A DNA stretch of 64,000 nucleotides, taken from contig NZ_JACJTQ010000014.1 of assembly GCF_014698735.1 (NCBI RefSeq), forward strand, positions 1-64,000, written 5' to 3'. Position numbers and translations under genes: made by a program. Numbering within the stretch: the first letter of the stretch is position 1; each line of letters begins with the position of its first letter. Below the pieces are notes generated by a model that was not told where the DNA came from, searched no databases, and worked only from the letters and a program-made list of their open reading frames with translations. Source of the DNA: Anabaena catenula FACHB-362. GTDB lineage: Bacteria > Cyanobacteriota > Cyanobacteriia > Cyanobacteriales > Nostocaceae. This document shows positions 9,777-18,484 of this stretch, in pieces.

Positions 9777-10917
9777 TAGACTTCTTCCTACTTTAATTGC
9801 TGAGATGTCTGGCTCAAGTCTCCCCTCGATGTCTCCTCTTGATTCATAACTTGCTACCAAAGTATCTCCATGACAAGAAATGTTTTTCTCGCCTCACTTA
9901 TCAGTTATCAGTTGTATAGTTTAGTGAAACATCACAGCATATCCTTAATAACTGTTCACTGTTGACTATTCACTGATTTAAGATATTGAAACTAAGGCTT
10001 CATTACTTCTTCATTAACTATACATTTCATAAAGATTTTGCTAAGTTTGTTCACAATGAGCTTAGGAATATTTCTTAATATTTGTGTTGTTGTTTGACCA
10101 CAAATCCTTACTCAAAGTGTTTTTGGAGAACATCAAAGTGATGCTGAATTGTTTTTATTTGCAATTAATATAAATTCAGATATTGCTATAGAAGTTACAG
10201 CTTTTTTCATAAATTCATTCTTGGGCATAAATTGAGTTAAGACAAAAATATAACTTTTCTTCTAATTGTATTTGTATAGATGTTTGCATAATAGATAACT
10301 AATATTTTTATCATGTTGGATTGAAAATTTTAGCTTTGGGGTTGTAAAAGACTGACTGCATAAGCTTTACGGTTTTACATCTGTCAACATAATTTTAAAA
10401 AAATTAAAAAAATTGGTATTATTTAGTATCTACTAATACTGTTAAAGTGCATTGTTTATCTAGAGTTTTCATATTCTATTTGCTAAAAAATATCAATATT
10501 GAATGTATTGATATAGTAATAATATTTGACTTTTGAAATATAAGTTTGGTGGGCAATGCCCACCCTACGAGAGTTAAAATTTTCAGATATTATTTATGAT
10601 TCCTAGATGGCTTATTTTATTGAGATATAGAGACTTTGCCTGTAAGGTGTCTAGATTAAAAAGATAGATTTAAGCCTGTATTTTATCAAATAAAAGTTGC
10701 TCTAAATAAGCATTTAGTGAGTTTGGCTTTTAGGTAATTTATTAATAATGAGTTGCAGCTAAGATACTTAATTATCTCAAGTGAATTGAGATTATTTGGC
10801 AAGTCAGCAAAACATGATAAAAAAATTAATTTTTATTAGCAAATTTAAAAAATATTAGGCTAGTATGAAGATTAAATCACCAACTAATTTGTAAGCAGAA
10901 TTGCTGAGGATAAATTC
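9777..10917. promoter_or_regulatory. Divergent cnfR-fdxB spacer, probable regulatory region
   Basis: About 1.1 kb of very AT-rich, gene-free sequence between the divergent cnfR and fdxB. Both genes are expected to be induced by nitrogen deprivation and low oxygen, so their promoters and CnfR targets should be here. I could not pick out a specific operator by eye. A GGTGGGC/GCCCACC hairpin lies at 10548-10564. A GAGGA ribosome site lies just before the fdxB ATG. Confidence 0.5.
10548..10564. repeat. Short hairpin repeat GGTGGGC-AAT-GCCCACC
   Basis: A perfect 7-bp stem with a 3-base loop. A near copy lies at 26261-26275 (GTGGGC-ATT-GCCCAC), and both are followed by CTAC, so it is part of a dispersed repeat rather than a gene-specific operator. 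Confidence 0.7.
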
Positions 10918-11211
10918 ATGGCAACATTAACAGGAGTGACTTTTGGCGGTAAGGCTTGGACACCTAAATTTGCTCAAGAAATTGACAAAGATAAATGTAT
11001 CGGTTGTGGCAGATGTATTAAAGTGTGTGGTCACAATGTTTTAGGGTTGAAGGCGCTAAATGAAGAAGGCGAATTTGTGGAAGATGAAGATGATGAAGAA
11101 ATCGAACGGAAAGTAATGTCAGTTACTTCTCCAGAAAACTGTATTGGTTGTGAAGCTTGTTCTCGGATTTGTCCCAAGAACTGTTATTCTCATACAACAG
11201 TAGACAACTAA
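10918..11211 (+). CDS. fdxB: Nif-specific ferredoxin III (2x[4Fe-4S])
   Basis: A 97-residue bacterial-type ferredoxin with two cluster motifs, [11 protein letters not shown] (about 27-37) and [12 protein letters not shown] (about 79-90). Between them is an acidic loop rich in E and D. The opening [18 protein letters not shown] and the long spacer fit the ferredoxin III nif-specific family (FdxB). It is expected to carry low-potential electrons during nitrogen fixation. It lies divergent from cnfR and 364 bases before coxB, in the order recalled from Anabaena PCC 7120. Confidence 0.92.
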   Translation: MATLTGVTFGGKAWTPKFAQEIDKDKCIGCGRCIKVCGHNVLGLKALNEEGEFVEDEDDEEIERKVMSVTSPENCIGCEACSRICPKNCYSHTTVDN

Positions 11212-11575
11212 GACTTTTAGGAATTAGCTCAAGTTATCATTCTTTCCAGGAGAGATGATTTAATTCCGTACATCAGTCAAACAAGGTAATTAGAGGGGAA
11301 TACTCAATCCTTATCTGAAGTAGTTAAAAAGTTCACAATAAACAAAAATATAAATTACAAATTGTTATTAATTAACAGAATTTAAAAACTAGATTCCCGG
11401 TTTCCATAAGATGTCGGGAATCTGAGCATTTTCAGAAGGTAAGATATGAAAAAATATGGAAGTTTATCCCCTTTCTGATTAGGTGTAAGTTAGAACGTTA
11501 GTAAGTGAAAATCAAAAACACTGGCTTAAATCAGTGAACAGATTGATAACTGATAATGGATAGAGATCAGCTAGT
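11212..11575. promoter_or_regulatory. fdxB-coxB spacer with hairpin
   Basis: This 364-base gap holds a stem-loop at 11391-11423 and then AT-rich sequence expected to contain the coxB promoter. No further motif could be assigned. Confidence 0.45.
11391..11423 (+). terminator. Stem-loop downstream of fdxB
   Basis: AGATTCCCG at 11391-11399 pairs perfectly with CGGGAATCT at 11415-11423 across a 15-base loop. A short T-rich run follows a few bases later. It could end the fdxB transcript before the cox operon, but the T tract is weak. Confidence 0.5.
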
Positions 11576-12538
11576 ATGCAAAAAGTTCCTGTATCGTTAT
11601 GGACGCTGTTAGCTGGGATGATAATTTCCCCTATCAGCATCTGGATTGGTCAAAATCATCATCTACTACCGGTACAAGCATCGCAACAAGCGCCTTTGGT
11701 AGACGGATTTTTCAATATCATGTTTACCATTGCTGTTGCTTTATTTTTAGTAGTAGAAGGAACGATTCTAATTTTCTTGTTTATGTATCGTCGCCGTCCA
11801 GGAGACAATGGTGATGGTACATCTGTAGAAGGTAACTTAGCCTTAGAAATTTTTTGGACAGCAGTCCCCACAGTAATTGTGATTGTTTTAGGTATCTACA
11901 GTGTGGATATTTATAACAAAATGGGAGGTTTAGAACCAGGAAGTCATCCTCATGGACAGATGGCTCATGTTTCCGGTAGTGCAATGGCTGCTACTATGAA
12001 TGATGGTTCTGAACCTGTAACTGCTGGGATTGGTATTGGTGCAAGTCCACAAACTCAAGGTAAACCAGCGGATTTGGTAGTTGATGTCAAAGGGATTCAG
12101 TTTGCTTGGTTATTTAACTATCCTCAAACTGGTATTGCTGCGGGTGAATTACACGTTCCTGTTGGTGCTGATGTGCAGTTGAATCTATCAGCAGATGATG
12201 TAATTCATTCGTTCTGGGTTCCCCAATTTCGTCTCAAACAAGATGCACTTCCTGGTATCCCTACAGAATTACGTTTTGTCGCTACAAAACCAGGTACATA
12301 TCCGATAGTTTGTGCGGAATTGTGTGGTGGTTATCACGGTTCCATGCGATCGCAAGTTATTGTCCACACCCAAGAAGATTTTGATAGCTGGTTGACAGAA
12401 AACCAGATTGCTCAACAGCAAGGACAACCCCAAGTTGTGGCTGTAAATCCAGCTAATTTATCTACACCTGAATTTCTGGCGACCTACATCAATGATATGG
12501 GAGTGAGTACAGATACTCTGTCCCAAATTGCAAAATAG
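11576..12538 (+). CDS. coxB: Cytochrome c oxidase subunit II (heterocyst-type cox2 operon)
   Basis: A 320-residue membrane-anchored protein. It has a hydrophobic N-terminus and two transmembrane helices (about residues 45-70 and 90-110). A periplasmic/lumenal cupredoxin domain follows, with the CuA site CAELCGGYHGSM giving C246, C250, H254 and M257, plus the upstream HSFWVP histidine. It accepts electrons from a c-type cytochrome or plastocyanin and passes them to CoxA. It is the first gene of coxBAC. Placement downstream of cnfR-fdxB matches the cox2 locus known for heterocyst-specific respiration that lowers oxygen around nitrogenase. Confidence 0.93.
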   Translation: MQKVPVSLWTLLAGMIISPISIWIGQNHHLLPVQASQQAPLVDGFFNIMFTIAVALFLVVEGTILIFLFMYRRRPGDNGDGTSVEGNLALEIFWTAVPTVIVIVLGIYSVDIYNKMGGLEPGSHPHGQMAHVSGSAMAATMNDGSEPVTAGIGIGASPQTQGKPADLVVDVKGIQFAWLFNYPQTGIAAGELHVPVGADVQLNLSADDVIHSFWVPQFRLKQDALPGIPTELRFVATKPGTYPIVCAELCGGYHGSMRSQVIVHTQEDFDSWLTENQIAQQQGQPQVVAVNPANLSTPEFLATYINDMGVSTDTLSQIAK

Positions 12539-12579
12539 CAGCGTTCAGTTGACTACTGAACAAATTCCCAAAATAGCTT

Positions 12580-14226
12580 ATGACACAGTTAGAAGTTCCA
12601 CAAAATACGCCACACACCTCACACCCTACAGCGTGGAAATGGCGAGATTATTTCACTTTTAATATTGATCACAAGGTAATTGGGATTCAATATTTAGTGA
12701 CAGCGTTTGGATTTTATCTCATCGGTGGGTTGATGGCGATCGCACTTCGCACCGAGTTAGCCACCGCAGATTCCGATTTTCTTGATCCTAATCTGTACAA
12801 CGCCTTCATGACCAATCATGGGACAATCATGATCTTCCTATGGATTGTCCCCAGTGCAATTGGGGGATTTGGTAACTATCTAGTCCCGTTGATGGTGGGT
12901 GCTAGAGATATGGCGTTTCCCAAATTAAATGCGATCGCATTTTGGTTAAACCCACCAGCCGGTTTACTGTTATTACTAAGTTTCATTTTTGGCGGTTCTC
13001 AATCAGGTTGGACAGCTTACCCACCATTAAGCTTAGTTACCGCACCAATCGCGCAAACCATGTGGATTTTAGCGATTGTGTTAGTGGGAACTTCCTCAAT
13101 TTTGGGTTCACTCAACTTTGTCATCACCATCTTGTTCATGAAAGTCCCCAGCATGAAATGGGATCAAGTTCCCCTATTTTGCTGGGCAATTTTAGCAACT
13201 TCCGTCCTCGCACTTGTATCTACACCAGTATTAGCAGCAGGTTTAATTCTGTTGTTGTTTGATATCAACTTTGGTACTTCCTTCTTCAAACCAGATGCTG
13301 GTGGTAACATCGTTATTTATCAGCATTTGTTCTGGTTTTATTCCCACCCGGCGGTTTATTTAATGATTCTGCCGATTTTTGGGATTATGTCCGAAGTAAT
13401 TCCCACCCATGCGCGGAAACCGATATTTGGTTATAAAGCGATCGCATTTTCCACAGTTGCTATTTGCGTCGTCGGTTTATTCGTCTGGGTACACCATATG
13501 TTCACCAGTGGCACACCTGGATGGATGCGGATGTTCTTCACCATTTCCACCCTCATAGTTGCAGTTCCCACTGGTGTCAAAATCTTCGGTTGGGTTGCTA
13601 CTCTGTGGGGTGGAAAAATCCGCTTCACCAGCGCCATGTTATTCGCTATTGGCTTACTTTCCATGTTCGTCATGGGTGGATTAAGCGGCGTAACAATGGG
13701 AACAGCACCCTTTGATGTTCACGTCCACGACACCTATTATGTAGTCGCACATTTCCACTACGTTCTCTTTGGTGGTTCCGTCTTTGGTATTTACGCAGGT
13801 ATATATCACTGGTTCCCCAAAATGACCGGCAGAATGATGAATGAAACCTGGGGAAGAGTTCATTTTGTTCTGACTTTAATTGGTACTAACTTGACATTCC
13901 TACCCATGCACAAATTGGGTTTACAAGGAATGCCCCGCCGAGTTGCTATGTATGATCCCCAATTTGTGAGCTTAAACCAGCTTTGCACCATTGGCGCATT
14001 CATTTTGGGTATTTCTGTGATTCCCTTCGCTTACAACGCCATTATCAGTTGGAAAAAAGGTGAACTCGCAGGTGATAATCCCTGGGAAAGTTTGACTTTG
14101 GAATGGACAACCAGTTCTCCACCAATTATTGAAAACTGGGAAGTTTTACCTGTTGTTACTCATGGCCCTTATGATTACGGTCATATTCATGATGAATCTT
14201 CATCGGTGACTGAGGCTGTCAGTTAA
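12580..14226 (+). CDS. coxA: Cytochrome c oxidase subunit I, A2-type
   Basis: A 548-residue haem-copper oxidase subunit with about twelve transmembrane helices, 41 bases after coxB. The CuB region reads YSHPAVY (Y254, S255, H256). The E of XGHPEVY is absent and the preceding YS is present, which is the signature of A2-type oxidases using a YS-based proton path. Distal HH (VHHMFTSG) and HVHDTYYVVAHFHYVL carry the other CuB and haem ligands. It reduces oxygen to water in the membrane. In this context it is likely the heterocyst respiratory oxidase protecting nitrogenase. Confidence 0.95.
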   Translation: MTQLEVPQNTPHTSHPTAWKWRDYFTFNIDHKVIGIQYLVTAFGFYLIGGLMAIALRTELATADSDFLDPNLYNAFMTNHGTIMIFLWIVPSAIGGFGNYLVPLMVGARDMAFPKLNAIAFWLNPPAGLLLLLSFIFGGSQSGWTAYPPLSLVTAPIAQTMWILAIVLVGTSSILGSLNFVITILFMKVPSMKWDQVPLFCWAILATSVLALVSTPVLAAGLILLLFDINFGTSFFKPDAGGNIVIYQHLFWFYSHPAVYLMILPIFGIMSEVIPTHARKPIFGYKAIAFSTVAICVVGLFVWVHHMFTSGTPGWMRMFFTISTLIVAVPTGVKIFGWVATLWGGKIRFTSAMLFAIGLLSMFVMGGLSGVTMGTAPFDVHVHDTYYVVAHFHYVLFGGSVFGIYAGIYHWFPKMTGRMMNETWGRVHFVLTLIGTNLTFLPMHKLGLQGMPRRVAMYDPQFVSLNQLCTIGAFILGISVIPFAYNAIISWKKGELAGDNPWESLTLEWTTSSPPIIENWEVLPVVTHGPYDYGHIHDESSSVTEAVS

Positions 14227-14273
14227 AACGCAGACATTGACATAGTTTACTCACCTTGTACTCAAGTTCAAGG

Positions 14274-14366
14274 CTAATAGCAAAAGTCGGTTAAAACCGA
14301 CTAACAAATCCGGTTTTCAGTCCGTTTTAACGGACTTGGGCTATTAGACTGGGAATTTATTCCCAG
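14274..14366. repeat. Compound hairpin element between coxA and coxC
   Basis: CTAATAGC at 14274-14281 and GCTATTAG at 14340-14347 form terminal inverted repeats around two perfect hairpins: AGTCGGTT-AA-AACCGACT (14285-14302) and AGTCCGTT-TT-AACGGACT (14319-14336). A third hairpin follows directly, CTGGGAAT-TT-ATTCCCAG (14349-14366). The nested design is typical of small palindromic, MITE-like elements. It lies inside the cox operon and could attenuate or stabilise the transcript. Confidence 0.85.
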
Positions 14367-14410
14367 GCAGGTGAGACAGCTAATCGAGAAATGAATAGTA
14401 GGTAAATGAA

Positions 14411-15007
14411 ATGACTGCAATTACAACCAGTGAACATCACGAAGCTGGACACGAAGAACATCAAGATTTGCGAGTTTGGGGACTGTTGACTTTTCTGGTT
14501 TCTGAATCTTTGATGTTTGGTGGATTTTTTGCCACTTATTTGTTTTTTCGAGGTACTACCGCAGTTTGGCCACCAGAAGGCACTGATGTAGAATTATTTA
14601 TCCCTACAATTAACACTATCATTCTGGTTTCTAGTAGTTTTGTCATTCACTTTGGTGACATGGCAATTAAAAGAAATAGTGTTGGCTGGATGCGGTTTTG
14701 GTATTTTATTACCGCCGTTATGGGCGCAGTTTTCTTGGCTGGTCAGGTTTATGAATACATGAATTTGAGCTATGGTCTGACCACCAATGTTTTCGCCAAT
14801 TGCTTTTATCTTATGACTGGTTTCCACGGTTTACACGTCTTTATCGGACTGTTGTTAATCTTGGGCGTATTATGGCGTTCTTTACGTCGTGATCATTATT
14901 CTGCCACTAAACACACTGGCATTGAAATGGCAGAAATTTACTGGCACTTCGTTGATATTATTTGGATTGTTCTCTTCACTTTGGTTTACATTCTTAACGC
15001 ATTTTAA
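14411..15007 (+). CDS. coxC: Cytochrome c oxidase subunit III
   Basis: A 198-residue protein with five or so transmembrane helices and the subunit III segments LRVWGLLTFLVSESLMFGGFF, FYLMTGFHGLHVFIGLLL and AEIYWHFVDIIWIVLFTLVY. The short length is usual for bacterial CoxC without the first two helices. It is the last gene of coxBAC, separated from coxA by 184 bases that hold a compound hairpin, so its expression could be uncoupled from coxBA. Confidence 0.93.
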   Translation: MTAITTSEHHEAGHEEHQDLRVWGLLTFLVSESLMFGGFFATYLFFRGTTAVWPPEGTDVELFIPTINTIILVSSSFVIHFGDMAIKRNSVGWMRFWYFITAVMGAVFLAGQVYEYMNLSYGLTTNVFANCFYLMTGFHGLHVFIGLLLILGVLWRSLRRDHYSATKHTGIEMAEIYWHFVDIIWIVLFTLVYILNAF

Positions 15008-15010
15008 ATT

Positions 15011-15042
15011 GGTAATGGGTAATGGGTAATGGGTAATTGGTA
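15011..15042. repeat. Tandem heptamer repeat (GGTAATG/GGTAATT)
   Basis: About four to five heptamers of GGTAAT(G/T) immediately follow the coxC stop. STRR type. Confidence 0.85.
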
Positions 15043-15147
15043 ATTACAATCCTTTTACCTATTACCTGTTATAACTAAAATGTATATTTCTAATAGCATA
15101 GCGAAAGCTATATCAAGATTTACAGGACTATTTTGTTTATTTTAACC

Positions 15148-15714
15148 TTAATCAAAAATCTGAGATGCTTGTAAATTGAGACTATTAAATTGTGGAGATA
15201 TAACTAACTCATCACCAGAAAAAATCCCAATTTCATGATAAATTTCATTAATTAATTCTAAAACTAATATACTTTTGGTTTGGGGGTCAATAATCCAATA
15301 TTCAGGAATACCACAATCTTGATACTGTAGACGCTTGGCGATAAAATCTCTATCTCTTTGTAATTCCCCAGGGCTAACAACTTCAACAACTAACAAAGGT
15401 GGTGACATTGAGAGGCGAATCGTGTTACGGTTTACTAATTGTTGAATATGTTCTTCTCGAATAATAGTCAGGTCAGGATAACGGTTTCTTGGTTCTCCTC
15501 TTACTTCCAATTCCAAACCATGTCCCCGCACTCTATCAATGCCTATTAACAATGCAAAAATGAGAAAAAGACGATTAGCAATTTGTACATTAATACCTGA
15601 TTCTGGTGGCATTTCAATCAACTCACCATTAAACAATTCATACAAGTTATCTGTGCCATCATCATAAGATAAATATTCTTCAAAACTTGCAAATCTATGT
15701 TTAGTTTGTACCAT
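15148..15714 (-). CDS. Uma2 family (DUF820) putative endonuclease
   Basis: A protein of about 188 residues from the ATG at 15714 ([17 protein letters not shown]). An in-frame ATG 39 bases upstream is possible but less like the family start. Uma2 features are the [15 protein letters not shown] segment, [24 protein letters not shown] and [19 protein letters not shown], which form a PD-(D/E)xK-like nuclease core (D, ExV). These proteins are very abundant in cyanobacteria, often many per genome. Their substrate is unknown. It is a single gene. Confidence 0.88.
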   Translation of the reverse strand: MVQTKHRFASFEEYLSYDDGTDNLYELFNGELIEMPPESGINVQIANRLFLIFALLIGIDRVRGHGLELEVRGEPRNRYPDLTIIREEHIQQLVNRNTIRLSMSPPLLVVEVVSPGELQRDRDFIAKRLQYQDCGIPEYWIIDPQTKSILVLELINEIYHEIGIFSGDELVISPQFNSLNLQASQIFD

Positions 15715-15776
15715 GACATTTACTCCATGATTACTTATATCTAACTTTAACACGATGTGGATGAAGGATTATTATC

Positions 15777-15870
15777 CTACTCTCCAAATAAAGCTTCTAA
15801 ATCTTGGCGACCGTTCACAACTCGAAGAATTTCAACATTATTATCAATAACTTGATAAAAGACGAAACTT
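15777..15870 (-). pseudogene. Truncated ParE/RelE-type toxin remnant
   Basis: In the frame shifted relative to the antitoxin, the minus strand encodes FVFYQVIDNNVEILRVVNGR and then QDLEALFGE before a TAG at 15777-15779. This is the typical C-terminus of ParE toxins (YxxxxxVEILRVxHGxRDLE). The N-terminal two thirds, including the start, is missing, and the remnant overlaps the 3' end of the antitoxin frame. A deletion appears to have joined the antitoxin end to the toxin tail. Confidence 0.75.
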
Positions 15871-16104
15871 TGCCTGTATCTGTTCAACAACCGTTTCTAA
15901 AGGAACTCCTTCTCCTCGTTCTAATTCTTCACCAGCTTCATTGACTTTAACTCTAACAACCTCTACCCATTCTTCATATTCTCGCTGTTTTTCCTGCAAA
16001 AGCTGTAGAGCTTGATTAATCACTGCTTCAGCATTAGGAAATCTGCCTTGAGCTAACTGATTTTGAATAAACTGTTCTTGTTCTGGTTTTAAGGTAATAT
16101 TCAT
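15844..16104 (-). CDS. ParD-like antitoxin, orphaned
   Basis: An 86-residue protein starting MNITLKPEQEQFIQNQLAQG, with a ribbon-helix-helix N-terminus followed by a charged helical tail, as in ParD antitoxins. Its last residues (KFRLLSSY) are read out of the toxin sequence in another frame, so the natural C-terminus has been replaced. The partner toxin is a fragment. The antitoxin may persist as a repressor or a neutraliser of related toxins elsewhere, or be decaying. Confidence 0.8.
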   Translation of the reverse strand: MNITLKPEQEQFIQNQLAQGRFPNAEAVINQALQLLQEKQREYEEWVEVVRVKVNEAGEELERGEGVPLETVVEQIQAKFRLLSSY

Positions 16105-16274
16105 CGCCTATTTCCTGTATTTTAAATAGACTGTAACTGATAATTTAATTATAAACTGGTAAAAGATAGCCAGATTTACAGAATTAAATTATTAATGATA
16201 CATTATTAATGTTAATTGATGCTTAGGAGAAAGGGAAAGAAGTGTAGAGGGTAAAATATCAAAAGTATAAACAG

Positions 16275-18080
16275 CTATAAATTATTAGAAATGACGACTA
16301 CACGGAAACCCACGTTGACGTACCAGTAGTCACGGGAGTCGTTGACGCGATTTGCACAACGACAGTCCCTAGCGTTACTGTCCCAAGAACCACCGCGCAG
16401 CAATTTTGAGTTACATTGTCTAATCCAAGCACTACCGTTTGTAGGCGCGTTTATATAATTATTATGCCAGTCATCTTCGCACCATTCCCATACATTCCCG
16501 TGCATATCGTATAAACCAAACTTGTTAGGGGGAAAAGAACCTACATCATTAGTTTGTTGACGATATTTACCTTTTGCACCGGAATTATAGGGATATTTAC
16601 CATTGTAATTTGCCAAATCAGTGGTGATGTTGTCACCAAAGTAAAATGGTGTAGTTGTTCCGGCTCTACAGGCGTATTCCCATTCAGCTTCACTAGGTAG
16701 ACGATATTTTTTACCTGTAGCTTTACTTAGCCTAGCGCAAAACTCCTGTGCATCAAGCCATGAAACACATTCCACTGGTCTATTTTTGCCAGAAAACTGG
16801 GAAGGATTGGGATTTAGATCCGATTTAATTTTTGGTAACGCTGCCACCCTTTCCCATTGTGGCTGAGTTACAGTAAACTTGCCCATATAAAATGGTTGAA
16901 TATTCACCCGATGTTGGGGACTTTCTGAATCATATCTTTCGGGTTCATTTTCTGGTGAACCCATGAGAAAAGTTCCATTAGGAATAGCAATCATTTCTAA
17001 CAGTACACCATTACCTAAATTTTCCGTAAATGATGTTTGAGCATTACTAGCTTGAGGCTTAATATTAGACTGAATATTTACAGGTTGAGGTGAGTTAGTT
17101 GGGGTAGAAATAAACTGTTGAAAAATTTGTTTAAATGGGTTATTAGAACCTGGTTGTGTTTGAGGAGGTTGTGGGTTAGGAATGACAACAGTTTTTTGAC
17201 TGATGGGATTTTTTAATGCTGCTAAAACCTCTGCTGCTGAATGATAACGTTTTTTAGGAATATCTTGCAACATAGTTTCTAAAACATCACTTAATTCCTG
17301 ACTTAAAGAAACATACTTTTGCCATTTCCACTCCATAACAGAAGTATCAAATAACTCATCTGAACCATCAGCTTTGGGAAAATATCCCGTCAATAAACGT
17401 ACACAAGTAACAGCTAAACTATATAAATCACTACTTGGGTAAACCATCCCGCGAAATTGTTCCGTTGGTGCATATCCAGGAGTACCTGTAATCGTACCAA
17501 GTTTAGTTAAAATACTGCCACTTGTTTCTTTAGAAACACCAAAATCAATTAGGAATAATTTACCGCTTTTGCTTCTAATAATATTTTCTGGTTTAATATC
17601 TCTATGAATGACTTGATTTTCATGAATAAATTGTAAGACTGGCAATAATTCTGTTAGAATAATTCTAATTTGGGATTCATTTAATTGACCTTGAGTTTTT
17701 AACTCTTGGAATAAATTTTGACCATCAATAAATTCCTGTACCAAATACAATCTACCATCCTGGGGAAAGAAGGCAAGTAAATCTGGTATTTGGGGATGTT
17801 TTCCTAACTCTTGCAGTCTTTTAGCTTCTTGTTGAAATAATTCCGTAGCTTTTGGTAAAGATGCGCTTCCGGCTTGTTGTGGTAAAAATTGTTTAATGAC
17901 ACAGGGAGTATTTAATCTTTTCACATCTACAGCTTGAAAAGTCCTCCCAAAACCACCTTCTCCGATAAATTTAATCGGTAGATAACGGTCATCTAAAATG
18001 ATTTTATTTCCACAACGTTGACAAAAGCTAGTACCCTGGTGATTTTCGTAAAGACAGTCAGGATTGAGACATTGGCTCAT
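16275..18080 (-). CDS. Ser/Thr kinase fused to FGE-sulfatase domain; putative DGR target
   Basis: A 601-residue protein. An N-terminal double zinc-ribbon-like stretch (CLNPDCLYENHQGTSFCQRC) is followed by a complete kinase domain (about 33-290): GEGGFGRT loop, VIKQF lysine, VIHRDIKPEN catalytic loop, LIDFGVSKE. A Pro/Gln linker leads to a formylglycine-generating-enzyme/C-type-lectin domain (about 355-598) with MIAIPNGTFLMGSP, RLPSEAEWEYACRAGT and GNVWEWCEDDW. The last 30 residues, RGGSWDSNARDCRCANRV and onward to VGFRVVV, match the layout of variable regions in diversity-generating retroelement targets. The kinase may signal when the displayed lectin domain binds a ligand. No reverse transcriptase is seen in the window. 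Confidence 0.92.
   Translation of the reverse strand: MSQCLNPDCLYENHQGTSFCQRCGNKIILDDRYLPIKFIGEGGFGRTFQAVDVKRLNTPCVIKQFLPQQAGSASLPKATELFQQEAKRLQELGKHPQIPDLLAFFPQDGRLYLVQEFIDGQNLFQELKTQGQLNESQIRIILTELLPVLQFIHENQVIHRDIKPENIIRSKSGKLFLIDFGVSKETSGSILTKLGTITGTPGYAPTEQFRGMVYPSSDLYSLAVTCVRLLTGYFPKADGSDELFDTSVMEWKWQKYVSLSQELSDVLETMLQDIPKKRYHSAAEVLAALKNPISQKTVVIPNPQPPQTQPGSNNPFKQIFQQFISTPTNSPQPVNIQSNIKPQASNAQTSFTENLGNGVLLEMIAIPNGTFLMGSPENEPERYDSESPQHRVNIQPFYMGKFTVTQPQWERVAALPKIKSDLNPNPSQFSGKNRPVECVSWLDAQEFCARLSKATGKKYRLPSEAEWEYACRAGTTTPFYFGDNITTDLANYNGKYPYNSGAKGKYRQQTNDVGSFPPNKFGLYDMHGNVWEWCEDDWHNNYINAPTNGSAWIRQCNSKLLRGGSWDSNARDCRCANRVNDSRDYWYVNVGFRVVVISNNL
16304..16382 (-). other. Candidate DGR variable region (VR) in the FGE domain
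   Basis: The 24 codons between TCTTGG and GGTTTCCGTGT are strikingly rich in GAC, AAC, TAC, GTC, AGT and TCC. These are the codons expected when AAC/AAT codons of a template repeat are mutated at adenines. The frame ends in the conserved GFRVV block close to the stop codon, as in known FGE-type targets. The codons are much more C-ending than the surrounding AT-rich gene. No template repeat was found by eye in the window, so the retroelement would act from elsewhere. Confidence 0.65.
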
Positions 18081-18484
18081 GGTATTTGCTGGGGATATCT
18101 AGTGATGATTGTAGCATAAGCAATGTCTGAATCATGATTTTAATTGTCTGAATCAGGATGTCCAGGATTTAAGGATTTACAGGATATCTTCTTTGCGCTT
18201 TTGCTCCTTTGCGTCTTTGCGCGAAATAAATCAATTTTGTCTGAATCAGGATATCCAGGATTTCAGGATTTACAGGATGGTATTATTTGTGTGTAAGTTA
18301 TGACTTTGATTAATTATTTATTATTTTTTAAGATAGATATTGAGATAAGCTAAAATTTACAGAATTACGTCTAGTGTATGTTCTACAATAAATTAGATTG
18401 GTAATTGGTAATTGGTAAATTACATCCTGTTAATCCTCAAATCCTGGACATCCTGATTCAGACAATTTATCATGTTTCAAGATT
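18081..18484. other. Intergenic region with three copies of a CAGGAT-rich repeat
   Basis: No gene is seen. Two direct copies of a roughly 40-bp unit (GTCTGAATCAGGAT, then CCAGGATTT and GGATTTACAGGAT) lie at about 18146-18186 and 18239-18279. An inverted copy lies at about 18423-18467. A CTTTGCGTCTTTGCGCGAAA-type dispersed repeat sits between the first two. Confidence 0.75.

Noticed and set aside
9777-9860. TTG start adding 28 residues to CnfR
   Set aside because: The ATG at 9776 has GGAAGAAG just before it and places the Fe-S motif at the expected distance from the N-terminus.
14274-14366. Reading the coxA-coxC hairpins as a plain terminator
   Set aside because: There are no T tracts after the stems and coxC must be expressed with coxBA. 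The terminal inverted repeats fit a repeat element better.
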